Assembly (NCBI GenBank): GCA_028278625.1
Contig: JANQDY010000261.1
Location: 29,876 to 93,875 of the forward strand
Reading direction: 5' to 3'
Length of the DNA stretch: 64,000 nt
From: Thermodesulfobacteriota bacterium
GTDB lineage: Bacteria > Desulfobacterota > DSM-4660 > Desulfatiglandales > Desulfatiglandaceae
Positions 23,475 to 31,649 of this stretch are shown here, piece after piece; position 1 is the first letter of the stretch, and each line of letters begins with the position of its first letter. The notes beneath the pieces are model-generated. The model was not told the origin of the DNA, did not search any database, and saw only the letters and a list, made by a program, of their open reading frames with translations. The position numbers and the translations under genes were made by a program.

Positions 23475-24083
23475 TTACTTCTTGGCGATGAACTCTCGCC
23501 AGATTTCCTGTGGTTTTGGTATAATCAACCCGTCCGCTTCAAACAAATGGGGCTGATTCAGCCAGGCATCTCTTTGAATGATATCATCCACTTGTTTTAG
23601 CTGCCCCGCCGTTTCAAATTGATCCACGGTTTCGACCATCTTGAGATCATCCGCCAGCCGCTGATAAAGAAAATCGAGTCTTGCACAGGCGGCCTTCAAT
23701 TCTTCGATTCTTCCATTAAGGCGTGAGCAATAGGCGTTAAGCTGGCCTAACAGCAAAAGGTTATACCGTATGCGGGCGGATTGAACAGCTTTGGTATAGG
23801 AGATGATCTTTTTCTCTATTTGGATCCTGCGGATTTCCTGCTTCAATTCTTCCATGCCACGGTTCAGATAGTCGAGGATTTCAGAGGCCAGAATCAGTTT
23901 TCTTGTAGCCTCCTCCCGTAGACCGAGCAGTTCCTCCATCTTTTGGGGAAACGGTTCAGCGTTCTCCGCAACGGCCGACAATGGATAGACAAGACAGCTC
24001 AGGCACAGAAAAATGGTCCTCGCCCATTTATGAGATTTCGAATGAGAAATGAAAAAGAGATTTTGAAACACGGAGATCTTCAT
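23475..24083 (-). CDS. Secreted coiled-coil protein, unknown function
   Basis: The 202-residue protein has a signal peptide (about residues 19-40, IFLCLSCLVYPLSAVAE) after a long polar N-terminus. The mature part is almost all helical with heptad patterns (ILDYLNRGMEELKQEIRRIQ, then RLNGRIEELKAACARLDFL). I recognise no family. It lies nine bases before flhX and 14 bases after the LRR-like membrane protein, so it likely works with that protein in the periplasm. Both appear tied to FliL by operon. Confidence 0.65.
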   Translation of the reverse strand: MKISVFQNLFFISHSKSHKWARTIFLCLSCLVYPLSAVAENAEPFPQKMEELLGLREEATRKLILASEILDYLNRGMEELKQEIRRIQIEKKIISYTKAVQSARIRYNLLLLGQLNAYCSRLNGRIEELKAACARLDFLYQRLADDLKMVETVDQFETAGQLKQVDDIIQRDAWLNQPHLFEADGLIIPKPQEIWREFIAKK

Positions 24084-24097
24084 GGGTATTGCCTGGT

Positions 24098-25663
24098 TTA
24101 TTTATTGAATTCCTTGGAAAAATAGATCTTCTTTCCAGAATGCTCCCAATTTTTCAAATGGTTGACGGCCGTTAGGGAGGCATCCGTAAGGCCTACCATC
24201 TCCAACTCCATTCCCTGCCATTTGGAGAGTTCCCGGGCTGCTCTGTCGGAAATGAACCTAAGGCCGTTCAGGGAGAGCCTTTTACCGGGCCATTGCGCCA
24301 AAACTTCGGCAGTCTCAGGTGAAATTTCCTTGATTCCGTTTAAGCAAAGCCAATTTCCTTGCCACCGGGCCAGTTTTTCAGCAGTTGAAGGGTGAAGATC
24401 CGTTAGCCGGTTGAGGAAAAGCGTTTCGCCTTTCAATTTGCTGAGTGCGTCAGCGCCCTCGGGGGAGAGCCACGTCAATTCCCCTTTTCGGGAAAATTTC
24501 CCTTTAAGAATCTCCTCCAAGATGAGGCTGTTGGTTTTTACCTCCTCCTGGGGAAGCTTTTTGTCATGGTTCCCTTTTGGGGACCGGGCTTCCTTTTTCC
24601 GTTCACGCAGTACCTCATTCCAGGTCGCTTTCAAATCAAGGGCCGGCAAATTGTCCGTCTGGACGGTTAAACGGTCCAGCCCATCCCGGTGTTTCTGCAG
24701 GGCCCTGTCAATCTTTGCTTTCAGTTCTTCCACATCGACCCCTTTGACCACTGGCCGCATTTTCATCTGGATATGTGAGAGGCGCTCAAGATACAAGAGC
24801 TCCTCACTGGCGAACTGGAGTTGGCCAAGAGGAATGCTCAGATTGCTGATGTAGATCTTTCTCCGTTGAATGGTGCGAAGCCCGTATTCAATGTGCTTGA
24901 TGTTCTTGGCTTCTGAAAAATTTTTAACCTTGGACCGTTTCTTTTCCTCTAGGATCTCTTTTGTAACTGCAGCGATTCGCTTTCTGTAGATCTGTTGAAG
25001 ATCGCGTATCTCTTGCTGTTTTTCAAGCAATTCGTTTCTGAAACGAGACATTTCCGCCAATTTGGGGCGAAATTCAGTTTCAAAAGAGGTTTCTGAACCA
25101 GAAGCGTTGATGGAAGGATCTTGTTGTTTTGCTTGATTCTGATCAGAGCCGCCAGGAACCTCAGGCTTCTCATTAGAAGCGCCCATTTTGATTTCTTGTT
25201 TGACGGGCGAAGCGAAGGGTTCTTCGGGCTTTTCCGTTTCTTGCCGCTGCCCGAATATGTTCAACATGTTGGAAAGTGGCAGTGAGGGGTATTTTGGAAA
25301 AAAGAGCCAGAGCACAAATAGAAGCAGGCAAAGGCCGGCGATAATGATGGCAACGGCAATGACCCATCGTTTAAGTCGTTTTCGCTTTCCATAACCGGGG
25401 ATTTCCTCATCTTCCCAGTCAAATTCGGTGTCACCAAAAGTCACCTCTTCGGCGTCTTCGTTGATGTCGATGGTCTCGATATCCTCATCTGAAAGGCCTT
25501 CGAAAGCCTCATGCACGGCGGACGAATGAGTTTGGGAGCCATCATCGGCCGAATCGCCGGCGGCAGCCGGCGGTTCTTCCCCTTTTTTTAGGGGTGTCGC
25601 ATTCAACGCCGACGGTTCGCTGTCAGTAGGAACCGCGGCGATCTTTCCGCCTTCATGGTCCAT
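24098..25663 (-). CDS. Bitopic membrane protein with periplasmic leucine-rich-like repeats
   Basis: The 521-residue protein has an acidic disordered cytoplasmic N-terminus (1-95), one membrane helix (about 100-122, WVIAVAIIIAGLCLLLFVLW), a long periplasmic helical region (190-360), and about five 20-23-residue repeats at the C-terminus (380-510), such as GETLFLNRLTDLHPSTAEKL, GNWLCLNGIKEISPETAEVL and GKRLSLNGLRFISDRAAREL. The L-x-L-x-G-L-x-x-(I/L) pattern is leucine-rich-repeat-like and occurs in large families of Desulfobacterota and Planctomycetes. The gene follows fliL by 15 bases. A role as periplasmic stator or motor scaffold is inferred from this linkage. Confidence 0.7.
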   Translation of the reverse strand: MDHEGGKIAAVPTDSEPSALNATPLKKGEEPPAAAGDSADDGSQTHSSAVHEAFEGLSDEDIETIDINEDAEEVTFGDTEFDWEDEEIPGYGKRKRLKRWVIAVAIIIAGLCLLLFVLWLFFPKYPSLPLSNMLNIFGQRQETEKPEEPFASPVKQEIKMGASNEKPEVPGGSDQNQAKQQDPSINASGSETSFETEFRPKLAEMSRFRNELLEKQQEIRDLQQIYRKRIAAVTKEILEEKKRSKVKNFSEAKNIKHIEYGLRTIQRRKIYISNLSIPLGQLQFASEELLYLERLSHIQMKMRPVVKGVDVEELKAKIDRALQKHRDGLDRLTVQTDNLPALDLKATWNEVLRERKKEARSPKGNHDKKLPQEEVKTNSLILEEILKGKFSRKGELTWLSPEGADALSKLKGETLFLNRLTDLHPSTAEKLARWQGNWLCLNGIKEISPETAEVLAQWPGKRLSLNGLRFISDRAARELSKWQGMELEMVGLTDASLTAVNHLKNWEHSGKKIYFSKEFNK

Positions 25664-25678
25664 GGATTTCGCCCGGTG

Positions 25679-26203
25679 CTATTCCGCCACAAATTCTGAG
25701 AAATAGACATTCTTAATGGACCCTTTTCCGAGAAGGCCGTCCACGGTAGCGGTGATTTCCGTCCTCAACTCCTTTTTGCCTTGGACATTGGCAATCTCCT
25801 CATACTTCCTCGAGGAGAGAATTGTTAGAATCTTATCTCTTACGGGAAATCGCAATTTGTCCATTTTCTCAAGCAATTCTTCATTCTGGAATTCCAGTGT
25901 CATTTTCGTTCGCAAAAAGCGGCTTCCCGACGGATCCGCCAGGTTCACCACAAACGGTTCCAGTGTGTAAACCGGCCCAATCTCCAATTGCGCCTTTTCT
26001 TCTCCCTCGGCCCCGTTTTCGAGTGCCTCTGTTTTTGCTCCTTCGGGAACAGGTAAGCGTTTCCAGAGGATGAAGAAGCCGGCTCCGGCGACCATTACAA
26101 AGACGAGAAATGCGGCAATCACAATGATGATAAGTGTCTTTGAGCCACCTGATTTCTTTTCTGCTGTTGCTTTATCTTCCTGTTCATCGGCGCTGCCAGC
26201 CAT
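25679..26203 (-). CDS. fliL: Flagellar basal-body-associated protein FliL
   Basis: The 174-residue protein has a short N-terminus, one membrane helix (about residues 22-48, LIIIVIAAFLVFVMVAGAGF) and a periplasmic FliL domain with YTLEPFVVNLADPSGSRFLR and RDKILTILSSRKYEEI. FliL rings surround the stator units and promote their engagement and torque. AAGGAG precedes the ATG. It is found away from fliM, in a minus-strand operon with a LysM/RlpA protein upstream and unusual periplasmic proteins downstream. Confidence 0.95.
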   Translation of the reverse strand: MAGSADEQEDKATAEKKSGGSKTLIIIVIAAFLVFVMVAGAGFFILWKRLPVPEGAKTEALENGAEGEEKAQLEIGPVYTLEPFVVNLADPSGSRFLRTKMTLEFQNEELLEKMDKLRFPVRDKILTILSSRKYEEIANVQGKKELRTEITATVDGLLGKGSIKNVYFSEFVAE

Positions 26204-26242
26204 TACGCTCTCCTTCTTCTAATGTCTAAGGTTGTTTTCAAT

Positions 26243-26938
26243 TCAATGGGTAATCCGCATTATGAGGGGTGCAACACCTTTCTTCACCAAAGAAAGCTTT
26301 TGGGCCAGTCCATAAGAAATGTCCAGATCACGGCCCTCAATAAACGGACCCCTGTCCGTGACCACTGCCACGGCTTTCTGCCCCGTTTCGGGATTCTCCA
26401 GTTCCAACTCCGTGCCAAAGGGAAGATCCCTGTGGGCGACCGTATTGGCATGCATGTTGTAGATGACCCCATTGGCCATGGGCCGGTTGTGGTACGGCTT
26501 GCCATACCAACTGGCAACCACTGTCTGTTCTTTCGGTTGGGAGATAATCGGAACCCGGATTTTCTGGCCCGGCTGAATGGTCCTGGGGTTTTCGATGTCG
26601 TTGGCTTCAATCAGGTCTTCCAGATTGACCTTGAACTTCTTTACTGCAAGCCCCCAGAGTGTGTCTCCCGATCGAATGGTGTATTCCCGGTACTTTCCCG
26701 AATCATTTTCAGTTGTCTTTTCAGGAGAAGGCTTTGGAGTGGGTTTTTCCGTTTGTTTAAGGACCGATGCAAAAGTGCTTTTGCCCTCAATAACGGCACC
26801 CTGTTTCAGAAACCAGTTCCCTGTTTTCGAAGAACGACCGACGGCATGAGGGTTGGCCCGCTTGAGGTCCTTCCAGGAAATTTTAAGTAAATCCGTAACC
26901 TTGGAAATAGTATCTCCTCTTTCAACAACATATGACAT
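26243..26938 (-). CDS. LysM-LysM-RlpA protein without signal peptide
   Basis: The 231-residue protein starts directly with a LysM-like motif (YVVERGDTISKVTDLLK), has a second, clear LysM (YTIRSGDTLWGLAVKKF to QPGQKIRVP), and ends in an RlpA/double-psi beta-barrel domain (VASWYGKPYHNRPMANG; TDRGPFIEGRDLDISYG). RlpA proteins are lytic transglycosylases acting on glycan strands lacking stem peptides; the catalytic Asp/Glu region appears present. There is no signal peptide, and GGAGG stands before this ATG, so the start looks right. Export through the flagellar apparatus is one explanation. It precedes fliL by 39 bases. Confidence 0.8.
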   Translation of the reverse strand: MSYVVERGDTISKVTDLLKISWKDLKRANPHAVGRSSKTGNWFLKQGAVIEGKSTFASVLKQTEKPTPKPSPEKTTENDSGKYREYTIRSGDTLWGLAVKKFKVNLEDLIEANDIENPRTIQPGQKIRVPIISQPKEQTVVASWYGKPYHNRPMANGVIYNMHANTVAHRDLPFGTELELENPETGQKAVAVVTDRGPFIEGRDLDISYGLAQKLSLVKKGVAPLIMRITH

Positions 26939-27259
26939 AGTTTACCTCCACAGATGCGCTCCATTTGTCTCTCGGTTTGTGAACGTCAAAATTCTGTCGA
27001 TTCCCTGATAATAGGGGCCCTCTTCTCCTGATATGATTTGAAGGATGGATACGGCCGCTCCGTGGCATCAGGTGCCCCTTTACCGTTCGAATGAAATTCA
27101 TCTTCAGTTCAAGGAATTTCATCTGTTTCAATGTGTTACAATAAACTGAAGTTCGCCTTTGAGTAGATCTGAAACCCACGTTCAGATCTTCTGTTTAAGG
27201 GCGGCGGTTGAATTCAGTTCCTCTTGTGCCAATGAAAAGCGATGCTGCAAAGATGAGTA

Positions 27260-27275
27260 TGCAAAAAATACACCA
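27260..27275 (-). promoter_or_regulatory. Candidate sigma-54 promoter for rlpA-fliL operon
   Basis: On the minus strand the sequence is TGGTGTATTTTTTGCA, with GG and GC ten bases apart and a perfect TTGCA, but the -24 box departs from consensus after TGG. The start would be near 27248, about 310 bases before the ATG at 26938. The long leader lowers confidence. Confidence 0.35.
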
Positions 27276-27360
27276 AATGGGTGAAGGGTGCAAAACGGGG
27301 AAAGATTTTCCAGTTTGGGGTGTATCGGCGGTATGGATTCGCTTGGGGTTACTTTCGGGA

Positions 27361-27403
27361 TGAGGCGAAGCCCGGAAGCAAAAAACACCCGTGCTTCGCC
27401 TCA
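27361..27403. repeat. 11-base inverted repeat (stem-loop)
   Basis: TGAGGCGAAGC at 27361-27371 pairs perfectly with GCTTCGCCTCA at 27393-27403 across a 21-base loop. It lies about 50 bases past the stop of the minus-strand gene at 27454. No T tract follows on that strand, so it is not a standard intrinsic terminator, though it could protect or end the transcript. Confidence 0.55.
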
Positions 27404-27453
27404 AAAATGAGCGGTCACCAAGTCCAACGTGCGTCGTGCATTGATCCGGAACG

Positions 27454-27741
27454 TCAGATCGAAGTGCTTAGGGGCACATAGCCTGGCGGCACCACGTTAA
27501 CCAGTTCTCCCTCGCTGTTGTACTTTTCCACAACGACCTTGTTGTCCACGACAAGGGTGTCCGTTGTGGTTTCAGTATCCAGGTTCATTTTTGATTTTGC
27601 TGCATCTTCAGTGTTTTCAACAGAACGATTCTCTCGTGCCTGATCGTTCTCCTTGACCATTTGGGCCTGATCGCCCAGGGAATTGAAATGGCTCGTCTGC
27701 TGCTCGTTAAGGCGCAGACTGGCCGCAGTTGTCTCCAGCAT
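27454..27741 (-). CDS. Small conserved-looking protein of the motAB set 2 operon
   Basis: The 95-residue protein is acidic and polar, without membrane segments. It starts MLETTAASLRLNEQQ and ends with a beta-rich tail, LVVDNKVVVEKYNSEGELVN followed by VVPPGYVPL, which resembles the C-terminal pattern of FlaG-like proteins (V-V-x-x-(D/N)-x-x-G-E-(V/L)-(I/V)). The ATG at 27741 has GGAGG six bases upstream, which decides the start over ATG 27801. It is last in the operon that begins with the transglycosylase at 30532. The FlaG comparison is weak and function is unknown. Confidence 0.6.
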   Translation of the reverse strand: MLETTAASLRLNEQQTSHFNSLGDQAQMVKENDQARENRSVENTEDAAKSKMNLDTETTTDTLVVDNKVVVEKYNSEGELVNVVPPGYVPLSTSI

Positions 27742-27883
27742 GGTGACCCTCCTCTTCCTGATAGTGTTAACAAAATTATCCTTCAGTTCCTCTATCGGCA
27801 TCTTTAAGAGAAAACTTTAGAAAAAAAATGAATTTTCTAAACATGAAGGAATTTATATGGAGAGGAGTGCTGCCAGGAGAATC

Positions 27884-28780
27884 TCACATTTTGAGCTCCG
27901 GGTCATAGCGGTGTTCGGATTCCCTGGGTTCTTGTTTGATCAGCGTGATTTCAACTCTTCGGTTCGCCTGCCTGTTCTCAGGTGTTGAGTTTGGGTGGAT
28001 GGGGCAGAACTCCGCGTAGCCCTGAATGGAAAGGCGATGAGGGTCTACGCCGTTCCGGCATAGAAATCTGGCCACCGATATGGCCCTGGCAGCAGATAAT
28101 TCCCAGTTGGATGGAAACAGATAGGTGTCAATGGGGGTGTCATCGGTATGGCCGGAGACCAGTATCTTGAAATCCTTTTTGGAGGCGATTACCTGCGAGA
28201 TTTTTTCCAGCAGAGGCTGCGATTCGGGCAGTAGTTTTGCCTGTCCCGCGGGAAAGGTCACCTGTTCTCCCAAAACGAATACGAGCCTGCGTTCATTCCA
28301 GCGAATGGAGAATGTTTTCTTATCGTTCTCATCAATGACGGCCATTGCCTCATTTTTCAATTGAGCCATGGATTCATTGGCCGGCGCTTCCTCAAGAGGA
28401 ATATTCTTTCTAGGGGGGGCGTTGGTTTCACTCTTGCCGTCTTCCTTAATGAGATCCGCTGCCAGAGCGTTCAGGATTTTTCTCGAGTCTTCCCGGACAT
28501 GTTGTTTCGTCGGCACGGGTTTAGGGGAGAGGGTTTGTTCACCGGAAGGGGGGGCTTTAACCGAAAGACGCACCTTTTCAATGGGGCTTTTAAGAAACGA
28601 GTCCGTATTCTGTGAATATATAAAGATAAAGAAGATGAGCAACAGCGTCATTAGATCGACGATGCTCCAGAGAAAGGTATTTTCGGAAGGTGCATCCCTG
28701 GTCAAAAGGGCCTTAAGACGCATTCTCTTTTGTTCCGAAAACCTGAGGCGCTTGTCCAGTTCCTTATCCGTCTTTTCCAT
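27884..28780 (-). CDS. motB: Stator protein MotB-like (set 2), OmpA-like
   Basis: The 298-residue protein has a basic N-terminus, a membrane helix with the ion-binding Asp in SIVDLMTLLLIFFIFIYSQN (Asp near residue 43), an extended proline- and lysine-rich linker, and an OmpA-like domain (ILVSGHTDDTPIDTYLF, NWELSAARAISVARFL, NRRVEITL). It is longer than MotB set 1 because of the linker. It pairs with the motA homologue that starts upstream at 29633. The unusual helix sequence (IVDLM) and longer linker suggest a stator specialised for another load, ion or for a non-flagellar ExbD-like role. Confidence 0.88.
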   Translation of the reverse strand: MEKTDKELDKRLRFSEQKRMRLKALLTRDAPSENTFLWSIVDLMTLLLIFFIFIYSQNTDSFLKSPIEKVRLSVKAPPSGEQTLSPKPVPTKQHVREDSRKILNALAADLIKEDGKSETNAPPRKNIPLEEAPANESMAQLKNEAMAVIDENDKKTFSIRWNERRLVFVLGEQVTFPAGQAKLLPESQPLLEKISQVIASKKDFKILVSGHTDDTPIDTYLFPSNWELSAARAISVARFLCRNGVDPHRLSIQGYAEFCPIHPNSTPENRQANRRVEITLIKQEPRESEHRYDPELKM

Positions 28781-28820
28781 GAGGCGTCCGTCCTTTTCTT
28801 AGGCGTATCCCACCTTGCGA

Positions 28821-29633
28821 TCATGAAGGATTTGAGGCCCGTCTTTGCATGGGTGAGGGAGCAACTTGGGAGGCGCCTTTGCCGGGCTTTCTTAGCCGTT
28901 TTTCCGAAAACGCTTTGAGACGGTGAGCGATCGCCTTGGGGTTCTTTTTGTCACAGATGTCCATGATCCCTTCCATTATCATACTGAACTCCATGGCCTG
29001 GGCTTTGGTATGTTCCGAAAGCTTTCTGGCCAAGGGTAGAAAGATGAAGTTTGAAATCAAAGATCCGTAAAGGGTTGTCAGAAGCGCGATGGACATTCCT
29101 TTGCCAATTTGTACCGGGTCCTCCATATTGCCGAGTACGCTGATAAGGCCTATGATTGTTCCGATAAACCCAAAGGCGGGGGCCATTTTGCCGAGGGTTT
29201 CGAGTATGTTGATTTGAGATTTTCGTCTGGCGTAGAAAAGCTCCAGGTCTTTTTCCAGGATATTGTAGATTTCGAAACGGTCATAATCGTCCGCTACCAG
29301 CGAAATTCCTTTAATGATAAATGGATGACGGGCTCTCTTTGCTTCTTCTTCCATTTCTCTAATGCCGTAGAGCCATCTGATATGTGCAATGGTTTCGATC
29401 TGTCTAAGCACGTCTTCCTCTTCGTTTTCATCGTGTCTGAAAAGTTCAAAAAGGCTTCGGACCAGGTCTCGAAAGGTTCTAAGGGGGTAGGCAAGAAAAG
29501 CACACATCAACGTCCCTCCCAGCACCAGCAACCCGCTTTTCAGGTTTGTGATGTCTGATATTTCCCCCATGGCGCTGCCGGTGAGAAACAGGAAAAGGAC
29601 CGCTACGAAAAGAAACATGCATATTTGAACCAT
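28821..29633 (-). CDS. motA: Stator protein MotA-like (set 2)
   Basis: The 270-residue protein has the MotA fold: N-terminal membrane segment (MFLFVAVLFLFLTGSAMG), a second segment LLVLGGTLMCAFLAYP, a large cytoplasmic loop, and paired segments around APAFGFIGTIIGLISVLGNM and GMSIALLTTLYGSLISNFI. It ends in a basic Arg/Lys-rich tail. GGAG stands eight bases before the ATG. It is more divergent from sets 1 and 3, which both begin MDIAT. It precedes the MotB-like gene by 40 bases. Confidence 0.88.
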   Translation of the reverse strand: MVQICMFLFVAVLFLFLTGSAMGEISDITNLKSGLLVLGGTLMCAFLAYPLRTFRDLVRSLFELFRHDENEEEDVLRQIETIAHIRWLYGIREMEEEAKRARHPFIIKGISLVADDYDRFEIYNILEKDLELFYARRKSQINILETLGKMAPAFGFIGTIIGLISVLGNMEDPVQIGKGMSIALLTTLYGSLISNFIFLPLARKLSEHTKAQAMEFSMIMEGIMDICDKKNPKAIAHRLKAFSEKRLRKPGKGASQVAPSPMQRRASNPS

Positions 29634-29833
29634 GATTTCGTCTCCATTCTGATTTTTTCCTATGGTTTAATGCAGGTTGTGTGCCAGGGAGCGAAAATCA
29701 ATGTTTTGCTTTTATTATCAATCGGTTATAGGTTGTGGAAGGGTTTTCCAAGGGGGGAATTTTTTTCCCGTTGGCCAGAAAATACTGCACAAAATGCCCA
29801 CCAAACAAGGTCCTTGGGAACAAAAGGGGTTTC

Positions 29834-30532
29834 TCAATCCGGCAGATCCAAGCGGTCATAAATTTTGATATATTTCAGAACGTTTTCCACGTAGTTTTCC
29901 GTTTCTTCGATGGAAGGGATCCTTTTTAGCCTTGCCACAAGGTTCGGGCCGGCATTGTATGCTGCCAAACCCAGTCTTAAGTCGGTGAACTTATTGATGC
30001 AATCGGATAGATACCTGGCGCCTCCGTGAATGTTTTGAGTCGGATCAAAAGGGTCCTCCAAACCGAGATCGCTGGCTGTGCCCGGCATGATCTGCATCAG
30101 GCCAATGGCCCCTTTCGGGGATAAGGCATTGGCGTTGAAATCGGATTCGACTTTGATAACTGCCATCAGCAGGCTTTTTTTCAGTTTGTTTTTTTTAGCG
30201 GCATCCTCGATAATATGGAAATAGGATGTCGTTTTAGGATTATCCCATCGATTTCGTTTGGGGATTTGCCGGTCTGGATAAAGCGTAAGTACGGATTTTA
30301 TGGGAGGCGGAACACTCTTTTCAAAACCCAACATTTCCATTTGATAATTCATTCGAAGCTCACTGAAACAGGTCTTTCCGGAAATGATTCCGGCAATTTC
30401 CTCTTCGCTGTAACCGAGCATGGCCAGTTTTTCCTCATATGATAAAGCCCAGATGCTGTCCACGAAAAACAGCAGGCAGCAAAAAAGACAAAAGCAGATG
30501 GTTTTTTTTGGATAAAACATCTTTCTTCCCAT
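29834..30532 (-). CDS. Lytic transglycosylase (SLT domain)
   Basis: The 232-residue protein has a signal peptide (residues about 11-30) and a C-terminal SLT domain with catalytic Glu in MAVIKVESDFNANALS, then GAIGLMQIMPGTASDLG, NIHGGARYLSDCINKF and LGLAAYNAGP. It cleaves peptidoglycan glycan strands to anhydromuropeptides. Periplasmic, unlike the two signal-less wall proteins in this window. It heads an operon with stator set 2, under a sigma-54 promoter at 30612-30627, so a role in opening the wall for the motor is likely. An in-frame ATG at 30520 is an alternative start. Confidence 0.9.
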   Translation of the reverse strand: MGRKMFYPKKTICFCLFCCLLFFVDSIWALSYEEKLAMLGYSEEEIAGIISGKTCFSELRMNYQMEMLGFEKSVPPPIKSVLTLYPDRQIPKRNRWDNPKTTSYFHIIEDAAKKNKLKKSLLMAVIKVESDFNANALSPKGAIGLMQIMPGTASDLGLEDPFDPTQNIHGGARYLSDCINKFTDLRLGLAAYNAGPNLVARLKRIPSIEETENYVENVLKYIKIYDRLDLPD

Positions 30533-30928
30533 TTTTGAAAATCAATCCGTTGATTGAAACGCGACATTGTTTAAAATCGGCATTTCGCCGCAAAGACTCA
30601 TGCAAAACATCTGCAAATAGCATGCCCAAAAACCTCTCGGCACCCATGGGATGTAATGGAAGAGAGGAATTGATGAAGATCTTCCACTCAAAGAGAAAAA
30701 AAGTGGAAGGGGTTTTTAAGATTTGGTGGTGTAAGCAAGAAATGGCCCGTTAATGATCCCAAGCTTGACAATGCGCGGGTTCATTATATAATTCCGAAAG
30801 CGGTTTTGAATGCTCCAAAGAGGACTGCCGGCAGTCTCAATGAACCGCAGAGGGCATGACGCGTGGACGGCAAAAATCCGAAATTCAGAAAGATCGGCGG
30901 TTTTTTTCACGGAAGGGGACGGCGACGG
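30533..30928. other. Divergent intergenic region
   Basis: It holds the minus-strand sigma-54 promoter at 30612-30627. On the plus strand a 26-codon frame starting at the ATG near 30673 has a GAGAGGA site upstream, but it is too short to call. The longer plus-strand frame from 30439 overlaps the transglycosylase gene. A GTG at 30863 is in frame with the J-domain/receiver gene and could extend it by 22 residues. Confidence 0.5.
30612..30627 (-). promoter_or_regulatory. Sigma-54 promoter for transglycosylase/stator-2 operon
   Basis: On the minus strand the sequence is GGGCATGCTATTTGCA, GG and GC ten bases apart, with a perfect TTGCA box. The start point would be near 30600, about 68 bases before the ATG at 30532. 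Confidence 0.65.
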
Positions 30929-31585
30929 ATGTCTGAAAGCTTGGCTCTGGAGAAAGAGCTTGATGAACTGGGCTTGTTGGAAAAGGCGAGAGAGATACTT
31001 TCGGAATTGGGCGTTGAGGCGGCCGTTTCGTATATCCGGTCGGGGTATCGCCTTTTGAGCAAGGTATACCATCCGGATTTGAATCAACAGAATCCCGAGA
31101 AAGCGAAGGCCCTTCAGCAGAAACTCAATGAAGTGCAGCGGCTGCTCAATCGAACAAATGATAGAACGCTTCTGGACATTCTTAAAAGAAAAGGAAAGGA
31201 ATCGCGTTCGGAAAAGAAAAGAATCCTTGTGGTTGAGGATGAATTCGGTTTGCAGGCAACCCTCAAGGAAGTCTTCCAATTGGAAGGGTATGATGTCCGG
31301 GTAGCGGTTGACGGTGATGAAGGATACGAAGTCTATCGCAGGTTTAACCCGGACCTGGTTCTTACGGATATCGTGATGCCCAAGATGAGCGGCCTTGAAC
31401 TGGTCAGGAAGATCAGAGAGTCGGATCCGGGCATTAGGGTCATTTATATCAGCGGTTTTTTCGGGGTAAAACAACTTAAAGAAGAGCTGGATGAAGAGGT
31501 GGCCAGGTATGGTTATCTTGTCCTACCGAAACCCACCAAAATCAGCGTATTGTTGACGCTTGTCAAGGAGTGTCTGGAAAGCTGA
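30929..31585 (+). CDS. J-domain / receiver fusion protein
   Basis: The 218-residue protein joins an N-terminal J-like domain (about residues 15-85) with an HPD motif in SKVYHPDLNQQ to a C-terminal receiver (about 98-215) that has VVEDEF, acceptor Asp in LVLTDIVMPKMSG, Ser at the switch (YISG) and Lys in LVLPKPTK. The layout suggests phosphorylation-controlled recruitment of a DnaK chaperone, or a J-like domain reused for dimerisation. The ATG at 30929 follows AAGGGGACGG; a GTG at 30863 is possible. It precedes the CheX-FliN fusion by 64 bases and may share its operon, linking it to the switch complex. Confidence 0.78.
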   Translation: MSESLALEKELDELGLLEKAREILSELGVEAAVSYIRSGYRLLSKVYHPDLNQQNPEKAKALQQKLNEVQRLLNRTNDRTLLDILKRKGKESRSEKKRILVVEDEFGLQATLKEVFQLEGYDVRVAVDGDEGYEVYRRFNPDLVLTDIVMPKMSGLELVRKIRESDPGIRVIYISGFFGVKQLKEELDEEVARYGYLVLPKPTKISVLLTLVKECLES

Positions 31586-31649
31586 TGGGCTATCGTGCCG
31601 TTCAATTTTGACCAATAGTGATGGGCTTTTTTGGCTCATTTTAAATCTT

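Larger units (their letters stand above)
26939..27453. other. Intergenic region upstream of rlpA-fliL operon
   Basis: I see no gene here. The region contains a weak minus-strand sigma-54-like element (27260-27275) and an 11-base inverted repeat (27361-27403). Two overlapping minus-strand open frames near 27182-27404 have no domain and no ribosome binding site. Confidence 0.55.

Noticed and set aside
27361..27403. Intrinsic terminator for the minus-strand operon
   Set aside because: The stem is perfect, but the loop is long and no T tract follows on the minus strand; recorded only as a repeat.
30716..31474. Minus-strand open frame of 252 codons
   Set aside because: It is the complement of the J-domain/receiver gene, whose motifs are clear on the plus strand.
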